Below, piece after piece: positions 7,212 through 13,911 of a stretch of DNA of 15,563 bases. Numbering within the stretch: the first letter of the stretch is position 1; every line of letters starts with the position of its first letter. The DNA is from Helicobacteraceae bacterium (lineage in GTDB: Bacteria; Campylobacterota; Campylobacteria; Campylobacterales; SZUA-545), in the NCBI GenBank assembly GCA_031275395.1, contig JAISOU010000058.1:1-15563 (forward strand). Reading direction: 5' to 3'. The notes below the pieces were generated by a model. The model was not told where the DNA came from and ran no database searches. It saw only the letters and a list, made by a program, of their open reading frames with translations. The position numbers and the translations under genes were made by a program.

Positions 7212-8054
7212 TTACTCTCGTAAAAGCCCGTTTTCTTTCATATATCCGAGCAGATTGCAGTCGCCTAAATCGCACGCTTTTTTCGCGTTGATCGCGGCGT
7301 TTTTAAGATCGTTTATCTGCCCGTAAGCGCTTCCTCTATTGCTATATGCGCGAGCTAGATTAGGATCGAGTTTGATCGCCCGATCGTAATCGCTTATCGC
7401 CGCCTGTATTTCACCGGAAAAATGGCGGGCGATCCCGCGATGATAATAGGTTACGGCGTTTTTAGGATCGAGTTTGATCGCCTGATCATAATCGCTTATC
7501 GCCTTTTTTTGATCGCCTAGACTCGCGTAGGCTAAACCGCGCGACGCATATACGGGAGCGCTGTTTGGATCAAGCTTGATCGCTACGGTAAAATCTTCAA
7601 TCGCTTTTTGCAAATCGCCTAAACTTAAATATGCGTTAGCGCGATTGGCGTAGGCGTGTAGATATTTCGCGTCGATTTTTAGCGCTTGGCCATAGTCTTC
7701 GATCGCCTTTTGCGCGTCGCCCGATCGATAATTGGCGTTTGCGCGGTTGTAATGCGCGTATGAATAGTTAGCGTCAAGTTTGAGCGCCGCGTTAAAATCT
7801 TCGATCGCTTTTTTATAATCGTTTTGCTCGTAATACGCGATTCCTCTAGCGTTATATATTTCGGGTAGTTTCGCATAATATAACGCTTGGTTAAAACTTT
7901 CAATCGCCTTTTTTTGATCGCCTTTTTTGCTTGCCGCGATTCCAATTTTATAAAGATCGTCCGCCTTTTCTATGTTGGTTATTTCGCTTTGAGCTTGCGG
8001 CGCGGCGATCGCGCCCGCGCATAATAAAATCAGCGATAGTAAAAATGTTTTCAT
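7212..8054 (-). CDS. Exported seven-repeat TPR protein
   Basis: This 280-residue protein starts with a signal peptide (about residues 1-17, LLSLILLCAGAIA), so it is probably periplasmic. From about residue 30 it is essentially seven tandem TPR units of 34 residues with the consensus AY..RG.AY...GD..KAI.D...AIKLDP. The last unit is altered and ends KKACDLGDC, like the neighbouring TPR protein. I chose the ATG at 8054 because it gives a clean signal peptide and an ATGA overlap with pgsA. An open extension to 8198 would add a basic, non-family N-terminus lying inside pgsA. The repeats are also conserved as DNA (41 bases at 7361-7401 and 7463-7503 differ at two positions). A role as a periplasmic binding scaffold is inferred from the fold; partners are unknown. 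Confidence 0.85.
   Translation of the reverse strand: MKTFLLSLILLCAGAIAAPQAQSEITNIEKADDLYKIGIAASKKGDQKKAIESFNQALYYAKLPEIYNARGIAYYEQNDYKKAIEDFNAALKLDANYSYAHYNRANANYRSGDAQKAIEDYGQALKIDAKYLHAYANRANAYLSLGDLQKAIEDFTVAIKLDPNSAPVYASRGLAYASLGDQKKAISDYDQAIKLDPKNAVTYYHRGIARHFSGEIQAAISDYDRAIKLDPNLARAYSNRGSAYGQINDLKNAAINAKKACDLGDCNLLGYMKENGLLRE
7361..7503 (-). repeat. Near-identical DNA repeats within the TPR gene, period 102 bp
   Basis: The 41 bases at 7361-7401 match those at 7463-7503 with two differences, exactly one 34-residue repeat apart. This suggests recent duplication or gene conversion between repeat units and makes change in repeat number by recombination possible. Confidence 0.8.
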
Positions 8055-8584
8055 TGCTGTTTCGCGTAACCTATAACGTATTCGATTCCAGACCATAAGG
8101 TCATAGCGACCGCGATCCATAATAAAATATCGCCGACATAGGCAAACCAATTGACGATCAGGGCGATACACGCGCCGATCTGCGCGCCCGTTTTCCACTT
8201 TCCAAGCAGCGAAGCGCTAACCGTTTTTCCTTCGGCGGCGATTACGACGCGAAGTCCCGTGATAAAAAATTCACGCCCCAAAATGATAAATACCGCCCAA
8301 GCGTTCGCCCGTCCCAAAATCGTTAAGCCCAGAAACGCGGAAAGCATTAAAAGTTTATCGGCTAATGGATCGAGAATCGAGCCTAGTTTTGTAGCCTGAT
8401 TAAAAAGCCTTGCGATCATTCCGTCAAAAAAATCGGTGATCGCCGCGAAAACAAATAAAAGTCCCGCGAAATAATCGAGCCACGTCGCGTGCGTCGCGCC
8501 AAAAATATCCCTATTGACAAGCAATAAAAAGATAAGCGGCGCGGCGGCTATTCTCGCTAGCGCCAAAGAGTTAGGAAGATTCAT
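8051..8584 (-). CDS. pgsA: CDP-diacylglycerol-glycerol-3-phosphate 3-phosphatidyltransferase PgsA
   Basis: This is an inner-membrane enzyme that joins CDP-diacylglycerol and glycerol 3-phosphate to make phosphatidylglycerol phosphate, the committed step to phosphatidylglycerol and cardiolipin. The CDP-alcohol phosphatidyltransferase motif is complete: D54-G55, A58-R59, G68, D72, D76. About five hydrophobic segments fill the rest of the 177 residues, the usual length. The N-terminus NLPNSLALARI matches the family. The substrate cannot be separated from that of related phosphatidyltransferases by motif alone, but length, N-terminus and the pgsA-rseP neighbourhood point to PgsA. Its start overlaps the stop of the fabL-like gene as TAATG and its stop overlaps the TPR gene as ATGA. 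Confidence 0.92.
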   Translation of the reverse strand: MNLPNSLALARIAAAPLIFLLLVNRDIFGATHATWLDYFAGLLFVFAAITDFFDGMIARLFNQATKLGSILDPLADKLLMLSAFLGLTILGRANAWAVFIILGREFFITGLRVVIAAEGKTVSASLLGKWKTGAQIGACIALIVNWFAYVGDILLWIAVAMTLWSGIEYVIGYAKQQ

Positions 8585-9360
8585 TACGAAAAAGAGCTAC
8601 CGCCGTCGGCGATAAGCGTTTGTCCGTTGATCCAATAGCTATCTTTGGAGCATAAAAACAGAGCGCCGCCGGCTAGATCGCCCGCCTGTCCCATTCTGCC
8701 TAACGGAGTGCGGGCGATCGCGCTCGCTTTGATCTCCTCGTAATTGGGAAACTTGCGAAGCGCGTCCGTGTCGATCGGCCCTCCAGAGATAACGTTGACG
8801 CGGATATTTTTCGCGCCAAGCTCGTAAGCGGCGTATTTGACCATAATTTCTAGCGCCGCCTTGCTCGTGCCGTGTCCCGCGTAATTTTCAATATACGTTT
8901 GATTGCCAGTAGAGCTGATCGCCACGATCGCGCCGCCGCCGTTTTTTTCCATACGTTTTGCCGCTTCCTGCGAGCCGATCACAAAGGCTAAAACCGTCGC
9001 CGTGTAGATATTATTCAACCCTTTTGGCTTAAGGCGCATAAAGGGCGCAAAACCGCCCACGACGGGACGACCAGATATGATCGCGTTGGAGATAAAGTAA
9101 TCGACGCAAGAAAACTCTTTGTCGATCTCCTCAAAAACGCCTTTGTAGGTTTCGGGCTCAAGAATGTCGAGTTTGTAACAACGCGCTTTAATCCGATAAT
9201 TCGTTTCAAAGTCCGATACGATCGCCTTAGCTTCTTCTTCGTTGTTGTTGTACGTAAAAGCGATATTCGCCCCGAATTGCGCGAACTTGGTTATGATCGC
9301 CTTTCCAATGCCCCGCGTACCTCCGCTTAGAACAAGAGTTTTGCCTTTGAACTCCGACAT
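8584..9360 (-). CDS. SDR enzyme, FabL-like enoyl-ACP reductase
   Basis: This 258-residue short-chain dehydrogenase has the dinucleotide loop SGGTRGIG (12-19), SNA (91-93) and ISS (148-150). Instead of the usual Y-x3-K there is Y160-x6-K167 (YAGHGTSK), the arrangement typical of enoyl-ACP reductases. The segments AAKRMEKNGGGAIVAISS, YIENY, SKAALE and SGGPIDTDALRKFPN closely match B. subtilis FabL (enoyl-ACP reductase III) as I remember it. It would then reduce trans-2-enoyl-ACP with NAD(P)H in fatty-acid elongation. The Helicobacter relative in the same gene order is often annotated as hydroxysteroid dehydrogenase, which the motif argues against. It overlaps dapA and pgsA by one base on each side, a fitting place next to a phospholipid gene. 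Whether the genome also has FabI cannot be seen here. Confidence 0.8.
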   Translation of the reverse strand: MSEFKGKTLVLSGGTRGIGKAIITKFAQFGANIAFTYNNNEEEAKAIVSDFETNYRIKARCYKLDILEPETYKGVFEEIDKEFSCVDYFISNAIISGRPVVGGFAPFMRLKPKGLNNIYTATVLAFVIGSQEAAKRMEKNGGGAIVAISSTGNQTYIENYAGHGTSKAALEIMVKYAAYELGAKNIRVNVISGGPIDTDALRKFPNYEEIKASAIARTPLGRMGQAGDLAGGALFLCSKDSYWINGQTLIADGGSSFS

Positions 9361-10241
9361 TAAAAACCTTTCGTTTCGTAATTTTTTAGCGTAATTTCTA
9401 GCTCCGCCATCGTCGCCGCGCTAGGGGCGCAAAGCGGCAAGCGATATTCGAGCGAATCTAAAAGCCCGCATACAAACATAGCCGCTTTGACGGGAATCGG
9501 GTTGCTCTCAATAAAGAGCGCCTTGTTGATCGCGTAAAGTTTATCGCTCAAAGCCTTCGACGCGGCAAAATCATTTTTCAAGGCGCTATCTAAACACGCG
9601 CTAACAAGATCGGGAAGCAGATTGCCCGTAACGCTAATCGCTCCCCTGCCGCCATTTGCCATAATCGGATAGTTGATCGCGTCGTCGCCGCTAAGAACGG
9701 TAAAATTAGGACGCGCCGCGCCGATCGCGATCGCCCTTTCCATAATCCCCGTAGCCTCCTTGATCGCTACGATATTCTTAAAATCGTCCGCCAAACGACA
9801 AACGGTCTGCGGCAGAATATCCGCGCCCGTTCGGCTAGGCACGTTGTAAATAACGATAGGAATATCGATGGCAAGGGCAATCGCTCTATAGTGTTGGTAA
9901 AGCCCCTCTTGCGTAGGCTTGTTGTAGTAGGGCGTTACGCACAAGATCGCGTTCGCGCCCGCTTTTTGGGCAAAGAGCGCGAGATCGATAGCCTCCGCCG
10001 TAGAGTTACTCCCCGCGCCCGCCACGACCTTGATTTTGTTTTTGCAAACCGCCGCCGCAGCCTCTATACACTCCTTGTGTTCGGCGTGGCTTAACGTGGC
10101 GCTTTCGCCAGTAGTCCCGACGGGAACGACGCCGCTCGCGCCGTTTGCGATCTGGCGTTCGATAAGCTTCGCGTAGCGCTCGAAATCTATCTTGCCGCTA
10201 CGAAACGGAGTAACGGTAGCGGTAATAAGTCCTTTGAACAT
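9360..10241 (-). CDS. dapA: 4-hydroxy-tetrahydrodipicolinate synthase DapA
   Basis: DapA condenses pyruvate with aspartate semialdehyde, the first committed step of diaminopimelate and lysine synthesis, in the cytosol. The 293 residues form one TIM barrel with the Schiff-base lysine K161 (VAIKEATG), the pyruvate loop GTTGES (42-47, T44/T45), Y107 and Y132 (IYNVPSRTG, with R137). The catalytic triad T45-Y107-Y132 is therefore intact. The SDR gene that follows overlaps its stop by one base, and its own ATG directly abuts the stop of the M16 gene, so all are cotranscribed. dapD, which acts two steps later in the succinylase branch, is 2.4 kb upstream on the same strand. I see no sign of an attenuator or riboswitch. 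Confidence 0.97.
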   Translation of the reverse strand: MFKGLITATVTPFRSGKIDFERYAKLIERQIANGASGVVPVGTTGESATLSHAEHKECIEAAAAVCKNKIKVVAGAGSNSTAEAIDLALFAQKAGANAILCVTPYYNKPTQEGLYQHYRAIALAIDIPIVIYNVPSRTGADILPQTVCRLADDFKNIVAIKEATGIMERAIAIGAARPNFTVLSGDDAINYPIMANGGRGAISVTGNLLPDLVSACLDSALKNDFAASKALSDKLYAINKALFIESNPIPVKAAMFVCGLLDSLEYRLPLCAPSAATMAELEITLKNYETKGF

Positions 10242-11537
10242 TTATTTACTCCTTAAAATAATCGTCGTCGAGCGATCGGCTACAAGATAATACGCCGCCG
10301 ATTGGATCGCTTTAGCGTTTATCGCTTCGATCTCCTTTTCGTAATTAAGAAGCGGCGTAAGATTATCCTTCGCTAAATAATCGCCGAAGATTCCCGCTAA
10401 AGAATCGCTACTTTCCAGCGATTGTATAAACTCGCTTCGCGCAATAATTTTAATCTTATCCACCTCTTTTTGCGAAGGCTCTTTTTTAACGATCGCGGCA
10501 ATCTGATCTAAAATCTCTTTTTCAACTTCTTCGGCTTTAATGCCGGAATTGCAAACGGCGGCTACGACAAACAAGCCCGGATCGCTTAACTCCATCGCGT
10601 AGGCGCTCACGGAATTGACAAGACGTAACTTATCGATCAGCTTTTCTTGCAAACGCGAGCTTTGACCGTCGCTCAAAAGGCTTGCCAACGCGTTTAACGC
10701 GGGTATATCCGCATGATCGAAGGCGGGGATTTTCCACGCGATCATAAGCGTTTCTACTTCGCTATCTTTATTGATTATCGATCGTCTTGCGCCGCGCTGT
10801 TCCGGTTCTACGATATCTATCTTTTTAATCTCGCCGCTTTTATTCTTAATGCCTCCGAAACGTTTTTCCGCGAGCTTAAATAACTCCTGCGACTTGAAAT
10901 CGCCCGCGACTAATAATATAGCGTTTTGCGGTTGATACCACAAAGAATGAAACTCTTTTATATCGTCGATAGTCCAAGATTCTATATCGCTTGCAAAGCC
11001 GATCGGCGTCCAGTGATACGGGTGGCGCGAAAAGGCTAAATTAAACAGCTCGAAATACATCGTTCCGATCGGAGAGTTTTCCGTGCGCCAGCGGCGCTCT
11101 TCATATACGACCTTTCTTTCAGGTTGAAACTCCTCGTTTTTAAGGTTTAGATTTTGCATTAACTCCGCGAAAAGCTCTAACGATCGATCCAAGTTTTGCG
11201 TCGCCGTTTTGATGAAATAATGGGTGTAATCAAAGCCCGTCGAAGCGTTGGTTACGCCGCCGAAGCCCTTAACGATCCTATCAAACTCGCCCGCCTTTAA
11301 GTTCTTGGAGCTTTTGAAGTTCATATGCTCCAGCATATGCGCGATTCCGCTTTTGCCCATAATCTCGTTTCGGCTACCTACTTTGTAAAAAACGTCGACG
11401 CTAATTACTCCCGTATCGTTGTTCATTGCAACGGCTGCTACCGTTAATCCGTTTTTTAACGTTCTAATCTCGATCTGCGGCAAACTATGCGCCATTAAAA
11501 CTCCTATTGTTATCATCATCGCTACGATTTTTTTCAT
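10242..11537 (-). CDS. M16-family zinc peptidase, exported
   Basis: This is a pitrilysin/processing-peptidase type metalloprotease. The inverted zinc motif HMLEH is at 67-71, and the distal glutamate ligand is in VVYEERRW (E146 or E147). The 431 residues cover an active N-terminal M16 half and the inactive C-terminal half, normal for bacterial single-chain members that work as dimers. An N-terminal hydrophobic stretch (about 4-16, IVAMMITIGVLMA) suggests a signal peptide and a periplasmic site. Substrate is unknown; relatives have been named PqqE/PqqL-like, but no PQQ genes are present, so that name should not be carried over. The start overlaps the pyrD stop by ATGA, and the stop abuts dapA with no gap. 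The same neighbours occur in Helicobacter and Campylobacter. Confidence 0.9.
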   Translation of the reverse strand: MKKIVAMMITIGVLMAHSLPQIEIRTLKNGLTVAAVAMNNDTGVISVDVFYKVGSRNEIMGKSGIAHMLEHMNFKSSKNLKAGEFDRIVKGFGGVTNASTGFDYTHYFIKTATQNLDRSLELFAELMQNLNLKNEEFQPERKVVYEERRWRTENSPIGTMYFELFNLAFSRHPYHWTPIGFASDIESWTIDDIKEFHSLWYQPQNAILLVAGDFKSQELFKLAEKRFGGIKNKSGEIKKIDIVEPEQRGARRSIINKDSEVETLMIAWKIPAFDHADIPALNALASLLSDGQSSRLQEKLIDKLRLVNSVSAYAMELSDPGLFVVAAVCNSGIKAEEVEKEILDQIAAIVKKEPSQKEVDKIKIIARSEFIQSLESSDSLAGIFGDYLAKDNLTPLLNYEKEIEAINAKAIQSAAYYLVADRSTTIILRSK

Positions 11538-12589
11538 CGTCCGCTACCGATCGCCTCGCCGATATGATTAAAACCTTCGGCTTTCATCTTTTCGATTATG
11601 CCTTCGTTGATTGTTTTCGCAAAAGCGTAGCCGCCATAAATAAAACCCGTGAAAACCTGTATCAAACTCGCCCCCAACTTAATTCTTTGCCACGCCTCGT
11701 TTTCGTCCATAATTCCTCCGGAGCTAATCAGCGTAGTTTTCCCAAAGAGTTCGGACGAAAGCGCCGCGAAAAGTTTGCGGGATTTTTCGCTCAAAACCGC
11801 GCCGCTTAATCCGCCGCCGTTAGCCGCGCTCGCGTCGATTAGCGAATAGTCGTTTGTCGTGTTTGCGGCGATAATTCCCTTTGCGCCCTTTTCTACCGCT
11901 TTGATCGATATTTTTATCGCCTCGCTCGGCTCTAGATCGGGCGCTATTTTTAAGAATATCGGCTTTTGCGTTTTTGAACGCGCCATATCAAAAAGATCGC
12001 CTACGAAAGTTTCGCTTTGCAGATCGCGCAAAGCGGGCGTGTTGGGCGAGCTAAGGTTAAATACCAGATAATCGGCGACCTCCGCCGTAGCCTCTAAACC
12101 GACGCGATAATCGTCAAGCGCTTTTTCGTTCGGAGTCGTTTTATTTTTACCTAGATTAACGCCGATCGGAACGGCAAAAGGCGTTAATTTTCTCAGTCGA
12201 TTGACGACCGCTTTCAGTCCGTCGTTATTAAAACCCATCGCGTTTTGCATAGATTTTTGCGCAATATGCCGCCATAATCGCGGTTTTGCGTTTCCGTTTT
12301 GCGGTTTTGGCGTGATCGTCCCGACCTCGATCGCGCCAAAGCCAAGCGCCGCAAGAGGCGCGATCATCGTCGCGTTTTTGTCGAATCCCGCCGCGATCGT
12401 TACGGGATTTTGAAAATCCAAACCTAAAATCGTCTGCTTTAACGCGGGATCATAAACGACGCAACGCGAAGCGATCGCGGGTAAAACAAACGGGGATTTC
12501 CGCGCAAACCGTAAAGCAATCTCCGCGAGCGTATGCGCTCCTTCGGGAGGCAGCGTGAAAAGAGCGTTGCGAAGAGCGCGATAAGCCAA
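11534..12589 (-). CDS. pyrD: Dihydroorotate dehydrogenase (quinone), class 2
   Basis: PyrD oxidises dihydroorotate to orotate in pyrimidine synthesis, passing electrons through FMN to membrane quinone. Class 2 is shown by the N-terminal helical extension (1-40, ALRNALFTLPPEGAHTL) that docks on the membrane and by the catalytic serine S181 in NLSSPNTP (178-185); class 1 enzymes have cysteine there. Other FMN-site segments are AAGFDKNA (66-73), GTITPKPQ (90-97), NAMGFNN (116-122), and SSGGI and VFTGF near the C-terminus. The start codon is TTG (12589-12587): it is the only start that keeps the family N-terminus, and a stop lies a few codons upstream. The ribosome site is weak, at most AAGCGAG. 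It heads the long minus-strand operon. Confidence 0.95.
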   Translation of the reverse strand: MAYRALRNALFTLPPEGAHTLAEIALRFARKSPFVLPAIASRCVVYDPALKQTILGLDFQNPVTIAAGFDKNATMIAPLAALGFGAIEVGTITPKPQNGNAKPRLWRHIAQKSMQNAMGFNNDGLKAVVNRLRKLTPFAVPIGVNLGKNKTTPNEKALDDYRVGLEATAEVADYLVFNLSSPNTPALRDLQSETFVGDLFDMARSKTQKPIFLKIAPDLEPSEAIKISIKAVEKGAKGIIAANTTNDYSLIDASAANGGGLSGAVLSEKSRKLFAALSSELFGKTTLISSGGIMDENEAWQRIKLGASLIQVFTGFIYGGYAFAKTINEGIIEKMKAEGFNHIGEAIGSGR

Positions 12590-12618
12590 AGTAGATACTC
12601 GCTTGTTTTTTTATAAGG

Positions 12619-12624
12619 ATTGTA
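12619..12624 (-). promoter_or_regulatory. Candidate -10 element for the pyrD operon
   Basis: The minus strand reads CGGTTACAATCC here, with TACAAT as -10 hexamer, 29 bases before the TTG start of pyrD. GGTTACAATC is identical to the sequence before the ppiD-like gene. No matching -35 is visible. The gap between dapD and pyrD is only 74 bases, so readthrough from dapD is also possible; I see no strong terminator there. Confidence 0.5.
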
Positions 12625-12663
12625 ACCGATCGCCGCTAAATCCCAATCGGATCAAAACGATCG

Positions 12664-13848
12664 TTAATGCAATTCGACGTTCAGTTTGACTTCGCGTTTG
12701 CTTCTAAAGGCTTGCGCTTGTCCCGTTTGGCTATTAACGCGGTAGTGAATCCCGTGCAAACCCGCCAAATCGCCGCCTTTGACGATTTGCGTTTTTTCGC
12801 CGCTAACGTGAAAAGAGGGGTTTATCTTTGCGATCTCGATCGCCTCTTTGTCGTCGATCGCAATTTTCGTTCCTTCCAAAACGGCGATCCCCGCATCGAC
12901 TATGCACCCATCGCCAAGCGGAATACCCGTTACGGAGTTCGCGCCCAAAAGCGTATTTTTGCCGATCGTTATCGGCTTGCCGCTTGTTCCGCTAAGCACG
13001 CCCAAGATCGACGCGCCGCCGCCCACGTCCGATCCCGCGCCAACGACGACGCTAGAGCTAATCCGCCCTTCGATCATCGACGCGCCCGTCGTCCCCGCGT
13101 TGAAATTGACGTAACTTGCGCCCGCCATAATCGTCGTTCCCGCCGCGATATGCGCCCCAAAACGAACCTTTGATCCGTCCAAAATCCGCGTGTTGTCGGC
13201 GGGAATAATATGTTGCAAATAGCGCGGAAACTTATCGACGTAATCGATTTTTGGAAACTCTCCGCGTAGTTTTAGTTCGATCTCGTTTTCCCTCAGCCAA
13301 TCAAGCTCGATCGGCTCGTTTCCAACCCACGCGGCGTTTGGCAAAACGCCGAACGCGCCGTCTAAGTTCAAAGATCGTAAAGCCGCTTTACCCGTCGATA
13401 GCGCATAGAGTTTCAGATAAACCGCCTCCACGCTTTTAGGCGCGACGTCCTCGAACAAAAAAACGACGCGGTAATCCGCGAGAGAATCCGCGCCGATCTT
13501 CGCCAAAGCGAGCAAAACCTGAACGTTTTTGTGCGCGTCGCCCGTCGCTTCGTCGATAAACGGCTCGAAAAGGTTTAACGACTCGTTGATAAAGCGGGCG
13601 CTAATAGGCGCGATCAGCTCCGCGCCGCTTATTTCAAGGCTTTCGCCGCATAGCTTCAAAGCGTTTTGAAAAACCGCCGCGCTCTTAAAGTTTTCCCTAT
13701 AGTTGATAGCGGCAAACGTCGCTTGCAAAACCCGATCCGGCGCGGTTTTGGCGCAATCGACCCGCGCTATGCCAAAGGCTAACGGTTCTTTGTAATCGCC
13801 GCTTTTTTGAAAGGCTTCAATCTCTTTTTCAAATTCCGCAATCTTCAT
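12664..13848 (-). CDS. dapD: Tetrahydrodipicolinate N-succinyltransferase DapD, long form
   Basis: DapD transfers succinyl from succinyl-CoA to tetrahydrodipicolinate in the succinylase branch of diaminopimelate/lysine synthesis. It is 394 residues long, well above the 274 of E. coli DapD. The first 220 residues or so form extra N-terminal and middle domains, and a left-handed beta-helix of hexapeptide repeats follows from about 228 to 330 (for example VRFGAHIAAGTTIMAGA). The active-site segment VNFNAGTTGASMIEGRISSS (247-266) supplies the likely catalytic glutamate E260. Long DapD forms of this type are known in Campylobacterota and actinobacteria. The ATG follows GAGG at 8 bases. It stands alone, divergent from lptF, with a possible -10 (CATAAT, minus strand) at 13874-13879. 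Confidence 0.93.
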   Translation of the reverse strand: MKIAEFEKEIEAFQKSGDYKEPLAFGIARVDCAKTAPDRVLQATFAAINYRENFKSAAVFQNALKLCGESLEISGAELIAPISARFINESLNLFEPFIDEATGDAHKNVQVLLALAKIGADSLADYRVVFLFEDVAPKSVEAVYLKLYALSTGKAALRSLNLDGAFGVLPNAAWVGNEPIELDWLRENEIELKLRGEFPKIDYVDKFPRYLQHIIPADNTRILDGSKVRFGAHIAAGTTIMAGASYVNFNAGTTGASMIEGRISSSVVVGAGSDVGGGASILGVLSGTSGKPITIGKNTLLGANSVTGIPLGDGCIVDAGIAVLEGTKIAIDDKEAIEIAKINPSFHVSGEKTQIVKGGDLAGLHGIHYRVNSQTGQAQAFRSKREVKLNVELH

Positions 13849-13911
13849 TTAAGACCTCAAAAGTATTTACGTCATTATGCCAAACGTAGCTTTTGCTAAT
13901 ATGCCAAAGTT
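13849..13911. promoter_or_regulatory. Divergent dapD-lptF promoter region
   Basis: This 63-base gap separates two divergent starts and must hold both promoters unless lptF is read from elsewhere. For dapD the minus strand offers TTTGGCATAAT (-10 CATAAT at 13874-13879) about 25 bases before the ATG. For lptF the plus strand offers TTGCTAATAT, an extended -10 (TAATAT, 13897-13902), which would place the transcript start almost at the ATG. TATGCCAAA occurs twice (13876-13884 and 13900-13908), 24 bases apart. Promoter calls are by eye only. Confidence 0.4.

Noticed and set aside
7679-7945. 88-codon open frame on the minus strand
   Set aside because: It is a frame-shifted shadow of the TPR repeats, reading as periodic Lys/Arg/Thr sequence.
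7212-8054. CRISPR array suggested by regular DNA repeats
   Set aside because: The period of 102 bases matches 34-residue TPR units in one open frame, and spacers are coding and similar to one another.
8055-8198. Longer N-terminus for the seven-repeat TPR protein
   Set aside because: It would overlap pgsA by 147 bases and bury a clear signal peptide; the added residues are arginine-rich antiframe-like sequence.
10242-11537. PQQ biosynthesis role for the M16 peptidase
   Set aside because: The name comes from old annotations of relatives; no PQQ genes are present and the motif only supports a zinc peptidase.
12667-13173. 168-codon open frame on the plus strand
   Set aside because: It is antisense to dapD, whose repeats and active site are clear; composition (Arg/Asp/Ala rich) is typical of a shadow frame.
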